From assembly GCA_021229015.1 (NCBI GenBank), contig CM037783.1:52213154-52277153 (forward strand): 64,000 nucleotides of DNA. Direction: 5' to 3'. The notes below the pieces were generated by a model. It searched no databases. It was not told where the DNA came from and saw only the letters and a program-made list of their open reading frames with translations. How positions within the stretch are numbered: position 1 is the stretch's first letter; the number at the start of each line of letters is the position of its first letter. Position numbers and translations under genes: made by a program. Source of the DNA: Solen grandis (lineage: Eukaryota; Mollusca; Bivalvia; Adapedonta; Solenidae). Positions 36,387 to 46,600 of this stretch are shown here, piece after piece.

Positions 36387-36590
36387 TCAAATACAAATAC
36401 CGCCAGTAAGCCTGCTGGCTTCTGGATATGCCAGGTAAAACCCTGACAAATCTGGGTACAATGGCAAAGGGGGTAAACTCGGGTACAAGTTGACACCCTC
36501 TTCCTTTATACCCTCTTCCTTGACTTCTACTTTCTTCTCCTTTCGTAACGCCTTCCTTGCACGTCGGAATAACTTACGAAGGAAATTCAT
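36387..36590 (-). CDS. Small basic/Pro-rich Polinton protein, 67 aa
   Basis: An intact minus-strand ORF whose Met at 36590 lies about 35 nt below a TATAAAT (36624-36630). An upstream in-frame Met at 36635 would fall above the expected start of transcription. The N-terminus (MNFLRKLFRRARKALRKEKK) can form an amphipathic basic helix. It is followed by an acidic-basic repeat (KVEVKEEGIKEEG) and a Pro/Leu/Tyr-rich part (LYPSLPPLPLYPDLSGF). The layout recalls small membrane-active or virion core proteins of large DNA viruses, but I recognise no family. A histone-type stem-loop follows the stop by 30 nt. This is one of the few undamaged ORFs in the element. Confidence 0.6.
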   Translation of the reverse strand: MNFLRKLFRRARKALRKEKKVEVKEEGIKEEGVNLYPSLPPLPLYPDLSGFYLAYPEASRLTGGICI

Positions 36591-36623
36591 GGTGAAGAAT
36601 GAATACATACACAGCATTACACA

Positions 36624-36630
36624 ATTTATA
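36624..36630 (-). promoter_or_regulatory. TATA box of the small basic protein gene
   Basis: TATAAAT on the minus strand, about 34 bp above the Met at 36590, implying a very short leader. Confidence 0.5.
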
Positions 36631-36786
36631 GTCAAGAAAAAAGTAGGTTAGTAGGTCAATCCACCCCAAAATGTCAAGGCCGAAGACAATGCTATCTAAC
36701 TCAGGTCAAGGTCGAACTTGACTTATTGGGTGAAAAAATAACGTTCTTGGTGTGCGCCAACACAAGAAAGTAGGTCAATCCGGTAC

Positions 36787-36793
36787 TATAAAA
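36787..36793 (+). promoter_or_regulatory. TATA box of the terminal plus-strand ORF
   Basis: TATAAAA, 41 bp above the ATG at 36834. Confidence 0.55.
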
Positions 36794-36833
36794 CAGTGCA
36801 CATACTCTATACTTTATTATTCATGATTGAAAC

Positions 36834-37349
36834 ATGAGACCGTACACACGTAGGTCCACCCCAGACTTACTAAAATTGTTCCTCGACAGTCCCAGCTATG
36901 AGGAACAAGAGAGCGACCCAGACAGCTATCACGACCAAGTTGATGTGTATGATCTATATGTCACTCTTACAAAAAGGGGAGATCTCCCTAATTACCTGTC
37001 AGTTACCTTTGAAGATGTACCATCTACCCTACTACAGGGATCGGGAGACAGCCTGAACTTCATAGGTGACAAGGATCTAACCCGTTGTCCCTTTGCATCT
37101 CCTTGCAGGATGGATGAAGAGATATGTCATGGGATGGGACTGTCAAACGTGTGGTATAGACCACAATATGTGATGGGACTGTACAACGTGTGGTATGGAC
37201 CACAATTCATAAAACGGCCCTTTTCAGGGCCAACCCAAATGTCTCGAAAGGACATTTTTACAATTGTCATTTTTACAATTTTACAATTTTACATAAATCT
37301 GTTTTCATATATAGTACCATTCGGTACTATAGATTCTGTTTTCATATAG
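36834..37349 (+). CDS. Polinton terminal ORF, unknown function
   Basis: The ATG lies 41 bp below a TATA box. The first ~100 codons have balanced composition (MRPYTRRSTPDLLKLFLDSP, then an acidic, Tyr-rich stretch). At about 37115-37205 a 39-bp unit encoding MGLYNVWY is duplicated. The frame then runs without a stop through the stem-loop and into the terminal repeat, where it is no longer plausible as protein. Either the stop has been lost by a frameshift, or translation really ends near 37200. No domain is recognised. Confidence 0.5.
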   Translation: MRPYTRRSTPDLLKLFLDSPSYEEQESDPDSYHDQVDVYDLYVTLTKRGDLPNYLSVTFEDVPSTLLQGSGDSLNFIGDKDLTRCPFASPCRMDEEICHGMGLSNVWYRPQYVMGLYNVWYGPQFIKRPFSGPTQMSRKDIFTIVIFTILQFYINLFSYIVPFGTIDSVFI

Positions 37350-37509
37350 AGTACCATTCGGTTACTATAGATTCTGTTTTCAATTTGAGTACCATTCGGT
37401 ACTATAGATTCGGTACCATAAGTACCAAAAAAAAAAAATTTATGGTACCACGGTACCATAAAAAAAAAAATTATGGTACCTTGGTACCATAGTGCCACCC
37501 TATACTACT
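37206..37509 (-). repeat. Polinton right terminal inverted repeat
   Basis: Mirror of 21608-21902 and better preserved. From the outside inward: agtagtatagggtggcacta, GGTACC blocks with A/T runs, four copies of a unit around 'gaaaacagaatctatagtac', then the stem-loop module. Confidence 0.9.
37216..37231 (+). terminator. Histone-type 3' stem-loop, right TIR (best copy)
   Basis: GGCCCTTTTCAGGGCC fits the histone stem-loop consensus exactly. It is followed by AACCCA, like the ACCCA after metazoan histone stem-loops, and by CTCGAAAGGA, with the purine element starting 14 nt past the stem. It lies downstream of the terminal plus-strand ORF. Confidence 0.75.
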
Positions 37510-38924
37510 GACAGACTAAAAGTGCTGCACACATTATTTGAGTCAAATATCCAGATGCCAAAAAAGTTTATAGTACTGTAAACACCCGACGTCGCTTTGT
37601 GTCAGGATGGCGTTCAGGTGTTTAGACAATTTGGATATAAAATCTAAGTACTGCTTATAGACCTTAAGTCTAGACTTCGTTCATGTTGGAAAATCTCTAT
37701 TATGAATGTAAGAAAAATGTGGATGTCTATATATATATGTTGTCTTTGTTGTTCTCTGTTGTTGTGATGTGCTGAAGCTGTGCGTCTAGACGGAAGGTTT
37801 ATAAGACTGGAGTTAAGCGCTTAAAAGCTTAACTGACTCCTAACGACGAATGTATTTAAGCTTGATTTTTAATAAGTTGACAATTAACGACTGACGAGGA
37901 ATTGCGGTTGAACTTATTCTTTATTTTTTATAATATACCGCAGTTATCTCATGTATTGGTTTAAGTGCTAGTGCGTCAGACGTGATCAGTTGCTTGCTAT
38001 CATATCTTATATTATTGTTTTGTTTACTAAATTTTATCAAAAGATATTAAAAGTAGAGTTAAAATAAATCTGCCTATTTCTAAATGTTAATTCTGATACC
38101 TTTAGGAATTCTAAAGCCGCCAGGCAGATTACAAGTTGGCAAAAAGTTCATTATTGTGTAACGTTGGAATTTGAAGGTCGCGGGTTGAAAAGTTGCAACT
38201 GATGATGATGCTGACGCGCTCTCACTTTTATACTGATTGGATGCTGGCGAAGCTGCTGGCATGCTTTCAGCCAATCAGAAAGTCTCTTTCGAATCCAGCA
38301 ATGCTGGCAGCTTTAAACTACGTAAGTTTTCTGCCAGCCTTCCACCAAATTAGACAATAAATAGTGCTTGACAGGATTTACAATAACAAATATAATACTC
38401 TGTAACAATGTAAATAATACATATTTCATTTAACTTGGACAAAAGTTTAAACAAATGTATCAATAACAATGAATATTTACCCTAAAGAGATTAAAATTAT
38501 AAAATTCATAAATTAGTGCGCTATATCCAAAAGTTGCAAATGGCGGCTGCTGTCAAAATGAAAGAAGTGCGCCAGCAAATGCTGGCGATTAAAATAACGG
38601 CTTACTGTTAATAAATACGAATGAAACATTAAGCTTGCTGAATTAAGGGAGTTCTATTCTCTATCTCACATATGGGGAAGTGCAGCAAAGTTACGAATGA
38701 AATGAAAGGTAAGTCAATTTACAAATGAACTGAACGTCTATCTCTAGATTAAACTGTACCAATTTTCGGATGTAACAGAACTTGGATAACTGGCTATTAC
38801 AGTACTCTATGTTTCGACTGTTTATTTGTTTGTCGAAAGTCACATTAAGATAGGATTGAGTCATATGAATGGTGTGCTCCCATGAGTATGTCTTCACCAA
38901 GACCGAATAACATGTGTGTGATGT
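37510..38924. other. Intergenic; no gene supported
   Basis: A 64-codon minus-strand frame (38274-38080) is Ser/Ala-rich without a domain. 'gccagcaatgctggc'-like short inverted repeats recur at 38220-38340 and 38570-38590, possibly a decayed MITE. Confidence 0.35.
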
Positions 38925-39150
38925 CATGGAGTGAGTAACTGCTTCATGTTGACAGTTGCCGGAGAAAGGTCACAGGGTCCGAATATTTGAATGTCTCCGG
39001 TCAATATTGCTGGACAATACATACGTAACTGAAAATGATCTGAAACTGATGTTAAAAGCCATACATATGATATACCGTTTTGTTTATGCATGCATTGAGA
39101 AAATGAATTGAGGTAACTGGCCACCCGTCAAACGTCTTTATGTTTTCCAG

Positions 39151-40260
39151 CACTACTTGAAGCCTTGGGGGAACCCTGGCGGTCATAGACATGCTGGGAA
39201 GAAAAGTTTGTCCACGGGCTTCTCACCAGGAAACACAGTAATACTTAAGTTACATTCGTGAGATCTAAACTTTCTAGGGCAAAAGGAAATGTTACTCTGT
39301 TGCGTAAGGTTTATGGATGCAATTGTATACTTGAAATACAATAGATTTGAGAGATAACTTATCGACGTAGTAAATAAGTGCTATAATGCATATGCTGGTA
39401 ACACTAGAAAAAAAGTATTTTTAATGTGTTTAGACTACATTTGGTTCCGTTTTTCTGTATAATGTTGATTTATTAAAATATATGTAGTGTGGCGATTGCC
39501 ATGTTTTAGCACAGCAAGAATATATTGATGATAAAACTAAATTCTTCGTCTGATGGCAAGCTTGGTAGACAGTATGTAAATAATTTTCAGGTCTAATAAA
39601 AACCGATCACATTTGGCTTGGAGGAACCGACCTGTTAATTGAAGGTTATTTCGTGGCCCCTAAATCAATGGATATATTGACCTTCTTTAACTGGGCGCCC
39701 GGGGAACCAGACAACGTTGGGACGGGTCAACACTGTCTCTCCATCTTCAATAATAATGGATTGCTATGGGATGATAATAACTGTGAAGTTAAAAGCTTCC
39801 CGTTATGTGAAAGGCCGTACGTATTTACAGTCAATAACATGCATTCGTCAGCTATACATATGTACATTTTTGTATAAATAACTGTTTAAAGCAATAGAAG
39901 AAAGCAAGGAAAGAACAGTGTAATTTGTATTCGGATAAAGAAAAACTTATCCACATATGACCAGCCCCTCCTTTTTTTAAAGGGATTTTCTTAATGTGGC
40001 AAGATACCTTTATCAAAAAAATTAAAACGCCGTTTAATACATTCCCGAAAACCAATACCAACGTTTGTCCTGCATTTCCCTTTTCCTCAGTGTAGTATAA
40101 CTATTTTATATGCCTTAATATATCATTCCATGCAAAACTCTCATAGACCTATGAAGTGATCTGATTGAATATCACCCGGGAGATATTTCTTATATCACCC
40201 AGGGGTACACAAGTCCTACATACAGCTGTACTAGTTATCTCCCTTGGACTGATTATTCTG

Positions 40261-40298
<38 letters not shown>

Positions 40299-40375
40299 AC
40301 GAAAATTAATTGTTATAATTACGTTTTATTGTGATTTTCAGTTTTGCAACGGAGCCGGACCAGATATTTGGATAA
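39151..40375 (+). pseudogene. C-type lectin domain exons, copy 1 (first exon frameshifted)
   Basis: Exon a (about 39151-39234) corresponds to the exon encoding YCEALGGTLAVID in copy 2 but has lost four single bases and no longer reads through. Exon b (39591-39816) is intact: HIWLGGTDLLIEG, FNWAPGEPDN, CLSIF, WDDNNC and FPLCERP are the core strands and calcium-site loops of a C-type lectin domain. Exon b ends in phase 2 at GTACGT. Exon c (40342-40375) completes the domain and stops at TAA. EPD takes the place of the EPN/QPD sugar-specificity triplet and WDD that of WND. No signal peptide exon was found upstream. The lost bases could be true pseudogenisation or sequence error. Confidence 0.75.
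40258..40291. repeat. (AT)n microsatellite in the lectin intron
   Basis: Dinucleotide run also present, slightly shorter, in copy 2 at 63657-63685. Confidence 0.9.
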
Positions 40376-40526
40376 ATGATGTAAGGTAGAGGGCAGGAAC
40401 TCGGACATATGCCAAATAATAAAGTCTGAAATTTCTTATTTAAGTGGAAAAAAAATTTTTTCTTTCCTTGTTCATTTTTAATGTCATCGGATACAATTTT
40501 AACAGTAATTGTATCTAATCTTGTTT

Positions 40527-40740
40527 ATAGGGTTAACGTCCCGCCAACAGTATTTCAGTCATTTTGGAGAATATAAGGCTAGTTCCAGGGCTGGTTGTCC
40601 CGGAGTCAAGACTGGGTGTGGTATCATGCCACATGTCTACGGCATGTTACTACAGTGTGGCAGCACTTTATCTGTCTCAAGTAGACACTGTAATACTGTC
40701 GGTAGGAAACATAATAGCTAGCGGCAGGGGAAAATAAATA
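40527..40740. repeat. Dispersed repeat shared with 50.76-50.87 kb (inverted)
   Basis: 'gactgggtgtggtatcatgc' and 'cacatgtctacggcatg' here are the reverse complement of sequence at 50770-50870. The family start 'cccgccaacagtatttcagt' is present here, and its equivalent at 50.24 kb was used as a target by a MITE. Confidence 0.6.
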
Positions 40741-41064
40741 CTTGTGTGAATCCATATGATTGTTGTTTAAAAGTCCTTTTTGAGAAGGACTCTTCCATGC
40801 CTGTCTTAGCGTACCGTACTGGTCCAAAGCATTTTAATTTTGTTCCCCAAAAATATATACTTTAAGAACACTGTCATAAAGATTTACTCGCGACATTTCA
40901 ACAACTGTAAGAGATTCAACACCTGATCCTCCTCCCCAGATGAAAATGTTTTAACCACTTGGTCACCTAGACCTGTGACGTTTTTGTGTGAGACATTACA
41001 AAAAATGGATAGTTTATTAAATTTTCCTCATTTTTTATTATTATTTGTTTAAATCTTGAAACAC

Positions 41065-41306
41065 TTAACCCTTTCCCTCATAGAGGACACCATGAAAAGA
41101 CCTATGCGAACAGCATAAAACCAGATCAGCCTGCGAGTAACTCGCAGGCTGATCAGGTTTTATGCTGTTCGCTGCTCCTCAGTGGTCTGGAAATGAGGAT
41201 TTTACAATTAAATTTGGTAAGGTTTGAGTTTGGTTTTCTGCAGATCAGGCTTTATGTGGTACCTATTGAGGGCGTCAAAATGAGTCTATATGAGGGAAAG
41301 GGTTAA
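41065..41306 (-). mobile_element. TTAA hairpin MITE, copy C
   Basis: Full-length 242-bp copy in reverse orientation, TTAA at both ends and intact hairpin. Confidence 0.9.
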
Positions 41307-43254
41307 ATGGAAAAGTGCTCCAATCACTTCGTCTCCTCCAGTTGAAGTTAGTCTCTAGAGGATGATGGAGGTCAATATATTTCAAGCAGACATAGTAGAG
41401 GACAGAGCATTTAATTTATCAAAGTCCATGAAATCAAACAATAAAATAACTATTGATTGCTAATTCCAATATATTACTACCTGATTTACTGCCTATCATG
41501 GAGTTACCTGTTGGGTATACAAGACCTATTCTCCCATGGTACTGTCTATTATTTCCTCAGTTTAAAGAGTTGCCCAGGGTAAAGTACATTATACAATATA
41601 ATACTTCAAGCTAAAACTTAAGTTTCTTTGGAACCATCTTGGTAGAGTTGTTAATGTCAATGATATAACTTAGCCCACTGCTGTGGGTTTGAATATCAGT
41701 CTAGTCATTTGAATGTCTCATATTAGGAAAGAGAGTCTGTGGTTCCACCAAGGTACATTTGGGGTCTACCATCACCTGTACTTTGCAGGATGTTGCTTCA
41801 TTGTTGAAATACTGCCACAGTAATGTATGGAAGGGGATATCTGCCAATATTCTAATTTCAATACTTGTAAATAATAAAGATCAAACCAACCGCTTCTGAT
41901 GAACTTTAATAGTGAAATTAACCCAACTATAATAAATAAGGACATTAACATGATGACAAAATTATCTGGAATGAATACACAATTCATTAACTGAGAAGTT
42001 ATGCTGCAAAACTATCATCAGAACTAACTTTTGTTGCAAATGCCATAAATAATAATAAATAATAATATATACATGAAAATGGAATTTTACTTTTGATTAT
42101 GAGAATACATTTCTTTTTTTGTGTGTTACATTAAAATATCTTTTTATCTCTTTTTTCTTTTGTTTCCTTCTTTTTCAAAACATAAATAAACAGTGATTTT
42201 TTTATCTCTGCATCCTACATCCAGGATGCAATGTTTTAATTCCAATGCATCCACTGGATGCATAAAATATATAAAAAAAATGCTATTGAAATCAAAGTAG
42301 AATGCATACTTTGCATATTGGGACTCATATGTTTTTAGCCTTGCGAGACCAAGGACTCTTACTACAAAAGTTGTAAAACTATCACTAAATAAATGGCCCA
42401 TTTTCAGTTCAACCTTTAGAAGGGTCAACCACACACACACACATCTTCAATAATCCATTTCAATATATCTCTAAAAATATATGCATAAACTATAAATTTA
42501 AACGAGAGCTATCAGAACATGTCTGTCTCCTCAACCTGGATATGCAGTCAAAAGCATGAACAAAAAGAAAGAAAAAAAACATAACTGCAAATACAAGTTT
42601 ACATAGGAGCCAGAATCAAATTGGTCAACTAATGTTGGCTCAAAAACGTTTTGAAGTTACCAATCGGAAACCATTTTCACATTCATGGTCAGTGCAAACT
42701 TGAACCAAGTAACCCCAAAATCAATAGGGGTCGTGTAATAGTCATGACCTTACACCCTATCAAGTTATAGGAATGTGGGCTGAGGAGTTTTCAAGTTATC
42801 AATCAAAAATGAAACAGACTAACCCATCGACCAACTGACAGACTAATTATGCTAAACAATATGTCTCCTCTCTTTTAAGGAGACACAATTATAAGACATG
42901 AAATGCTTTAATTTTTTAGAAAGAAAATAAAATGTGCAAACAAAATGAGAATGTGACATGTACACAATGCTTCCATAGACATAGCTAACAATATATCAGT
43001 ATGTAAGTGCATAACTTAAGTTTTTATTTTTTGATACCAATAACCTGATTAAAATGACATGAAAAAAAAAAAAAATATCAAGCAACAATACATTTAAGTG
43101 TTTGTATAATATCAAAAAACACTTAACTTCTAATTGCAACAGTTTATTCCAATGGCACTTAAACACATTTCATATTTGTAGATGCAGTCAGTATAATTAT
43201 GTCAGTATTTTTTTGTAACCAAAAGTTACTTTACAACAGTAGTTGAATAACTTA
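41307..43254. other. Intergenic downstream of BLOC1S4; old SINE fragment
   Basis: 41650-41830 ('cccactgctgtgggtttgaa', 'gttgaaatactgccacag') resembles a decayed copy of the SINE at 52.03 kb. The rest is AT-rich and featureless. Confidence 0.4.
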
Positions 43255-43479
43255 TTAATCCCTTCACTGCCCTACCCCAAGCTTTGCTCAGGAAAACAAG
43301 AGCTTGTATATGCTCGGGTTTATTACCGGTACACATTTTATGGTCTACGTTGTCTTGCTTACACGAGCTTATAAGGATAAGACTGAAAAAAAAAATGGAC
43401 CAATTGAATGGTTTTGATTAGTATATTCACCAGTTTCCAGCATGTAACAACAACAAGTTCATGGCAGTGAAGGGGTTAA
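43255..43479. mobile_element. Second TTAA-flanked MITE family member
   Basis: 225 bp with inverted ends TCCCTTCACTGCC and GGCAGTGAAGGGG and TTAA on both sides. It is distinct in sequence from the hairpin family. No coding capacity. Confidence 0.7.
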
Positions 43480-43652
43480 AAAGTTTTGTCATGATGATGT
43501 TGAAAATGAACCAAATCAGTTTAAACCTCAACATTACTGTAACTGGTATTGAGACTATGACAAATTCTGGACTTTGGGGAGAAAATGAAGCATACCACAC
43601 AGAAATACATTCCATATCTCCACATAGTGACCACACAGTCCACAGGTATGTA

Positions 43653-46600
43653 TCACAAGGTGGCTCCAGATGAGCTGTCAGTCTCTTTAACAGTGTTATC
43701 TACACCTGTGGTCTCTTCTACAGTCACTTCCTCCTTAGCCTCCTTTACAAGCTCTACAGGATGTTTAGGTTTCAGGTAATCCTCTGTTGAAAATATATCC
43801 AGCGGTTTATACTGCACTTTCATTGCAGGAACTTGTGCTGGTTTTTTCTGAAATGTTTTAATTTAGCTGATATCACTCATGACATACATCATAACACAAC
43901 ATTGTTTTTCATATCATTTTGTCAGAGTACCGTCAATCTCATTAACCCTTTCCCTCATATAGACTCATTTTGACGCACTCAATAGGTACCACATAAAGCC
44001 TGATCTGCAGAAAACACAAGTTAAACCTTACCAAATTTAATTATAAAGTTCTCATTTCCAGACCACTGAGGAGCAGCGAACAGCATAAAACCTGATCAGC
44101 CTGCGAGTTACTCGCAGGCTGATCTGGTTTTATGCTGTTCGCATAGGTCTTTTCATGGTTTCCTCTATGAGGGAAAGGGTTAAAATCATATCCTTATCTG
44201 CACTCCTCTACTATCCGCGATTAGGATCTGACAACATCGCATTGGGGTCACGTCAGATTGACCTTTTAAGTAATTTATATGCTTAAACAAGTGCTTGATT
44301 TTAAACCAATAAATTAGCGTGTTTCTAACTAACTTCAGTAAAACATTTGTCACAGGGTGAGTAAAATGTGCACCTTGACCGGGACTCAAACCCGGGGCCT
44401 TTTGCTTACAGGGCAAATGCTCTACCTATTGAGCTATCGCTATACCGAATGAACTACCCGTTTCTACCCTATTGTGAGATTGATGCGGTTACTTCCCCCT
44501 GATATACCAAAACGATTCTGTAGCTGCCAACTTTATTGGCTTATACAAAGGTCAACCTGAGACGACCCTCTATACGATGTGGTCAGATCCAGTTAGCATA
44601 CTGGGGCCCATTTCACTAAACTTCGTACGAAAAAATATCTTTGTAAGTGTAAATTCACAGATGTAAAATAGTATTTTTCCTGTGGATTTTTCTTTACAAA
44701 AAGTGCTGTGTTTGTAGAATGCAATAAATTGGGTCTGGTCATTTTTCTTCATGTTTTATTGTGAAAATTAAACATTGGTAGGCACTATGTAGATCAACAA
44801 ACTTACGACTAAGAACAAATTTGATCATACGAAGTTTAGTGAAACGGGCCCCTGAATCTGATTTTAATGAGATTGAAGTACCATATATACAGATAAGTCT
44901 ATTTATGCTATTTTTTTTTTTTTTTTCTGTTGACTGTTGGCATACTGAACAAAATTAAAGACTGACTTTAACCCTTTCCCTCATATAGACTCATTTTGAC
45001 ACACTCAATAGGTACCACATAAAGCCTGATCTGCAGAAAACCACAGTTAAACCTTACCAAATTTAATTATAAAGTCCTCATTTCCAGACCACTGAGGAGC
45101 AGCGAACAGCATAAAACCTCGCAGGCTGATCTGGTTTTATGCTGTTCGCATAGGTCTTTTCATGGTTTCCTCTATGAGGGAAAGGATTAAGATCTGAGCA
45201 TGTGACTGTACCACATTCAGATTTGATTGAAAAATATTATTCATTAACTTCTTATAAACATTTAGAGCAGTACATGATTGTAATACATTCATTTTGACAT
45301 AATGTGTCAAATTAATAAGGTTTCACTAAGCTACTCCTCCTAGGCTATGTGGTCTTCAAAGGTTAAGGATGAGAATTGGAAGAAAGATCAAACACAAAGA
45401 CTTACAGATCCAACAAAGGAAGAGAACATCTTCCTGAAGCCGCTAAATGTCCCCATCTCATGCTCAGCCTTATTGACCTGCTCCTCTGTTGCATTCACTG
45501 TATCCCTCACTATGCTAACAAACTTCTGAAATTCATTAAAAATAATCTTTTGCTTTTTGTTTACTTTTGGCTTGTATCAACTATACGGAAAACCAACTAA
45601 AGCTATCACTGAATGAGATTAATACCCCTAGAACCTAATATATGAAGAGGAGAGCAAGTGTTTTAGTTTATTTAATATTCATGGAGGGAGTACACAGAAG
45701 CTTTTGTTCGGCAATAATTGTTTGGAGAGATGTTGAACTGAATAGAGATTTAAAACAGTTGAAGAATAATTGAAGTTTAATATGCTGGTAGGATGTACTA
45801 TTATAACTAAATGTACCATAGAATTGTTATTTGGGTAGCACAACCATTTACAAATGTATAATTACATGTTGTGTAATTCATTGTGTGCTTAGTAAATCTG
45901 AGCTGCTTATATATTTGGAGCCGTATTTAGTTTGAACACATACAGGGCATGGTCCAATGTATAGACGAGAGCGGAACCGAACAGGTGGTCACCACTATAT
46001 GAGTGTGCTCGCCACATATTCTTTATATGAACGACAGGGCAGTTCCATATGGATGACTGACTATCAGGACATTGATTTATATAATTGTTACATGAACAAC
46101 AGGGGAGAACCAGATCACTGCCGTTGCTGGTGCTCAGGACGATGCAGAACAATATGGAGTTAACCTATTATATAGGACCATCACCAGAAGGTTTGATTAG
46201 GCCACAGTTATGAGTATTCCTGAATCCTGATGTGGATGCAGTATTGTGCACATGTAGATTTCTAGACCGAACATATTTATCAGAGAATTTAAAGAATCTT
46301 GAAAAAGGACTGTGTAAAGCTTGCAAATTTTGAATTATTTATTGATATTAATAATACTTTTTGTAAATACTATTTATTTGAATTTAATTTTACAAATTAA
46401 GATTTTGTAAAAAAAAACAAAAAAAAGCCTTAATAATTTATTATTTTGTCACATTTGGCCAGCGAATTTTACAAAACATGTTTGGAGATAAATCCTATAT
46501 TCTCTGAAATATTAAACTCTCAAAGCAAACAGCAAATTTACCTGATGATGAAAAGAAACCCTTACCACTTTACAGTATAGACCTTTTTAACAAGGGTGAC

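Larger units (their letters stand above)
21608..37509. mobile_element. Polinton/Maverick (adintovirus-like) element with TIRs
   Basis: A 15.9-kb unit is bounded by about 300-bp terminal inverted repeats (21608-21902 and 37206-37509). Both outer ends read agtagtatagggtggcacta. Between them are fragments of protein-primed DNA polymerase B, an RVE integrase, a double jelly-roll capsid protein and a possible packaging ATPase, the gene set that defines Polintons and related animal adintoviruses. Most genes are on the minus strand; a CCHC protein and a terminal ORF are on the plus strand. Flanking hexamers agcaga and gacaga agree at four of six positions, so a 6-bp target duplication is possible but not shown. 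The protease and penton genes were not recognised. All large ORFs are frame-broken; sequence error and genuine decay cannot be separated here. Confidence 0.9.
38925..40592 (+). repeat. Segmental duplication, copy 1 (C-type lectin region)
   Basis: Matches 62259-64000 almost base for base, with a few indels. Copy 1 lacks about 35 bp present near 62697-62735 and about 13 bp near 62270. The duplication covers three lectin exons and their introns. Confidence 0.9.

Noticed and set aside
37190..37498. ORFs on both strands in the right TIR
   Set aside because: Translations of the GGTACC and 'tctatagtaccgaat' tandem units, not conserved in the left copy.
21602..37515. Perfect 6-bp target duplication of the Polinton
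   Set aside because: agcaga and gacaga agree only at the last four bases, and the left flank is low quality; it cannot be claimed.
44374..44450. Functional tRNA-Thr gene
   Set aside because: Arms fold but the acceptor stem has three mismatches; more likely a SINE head.
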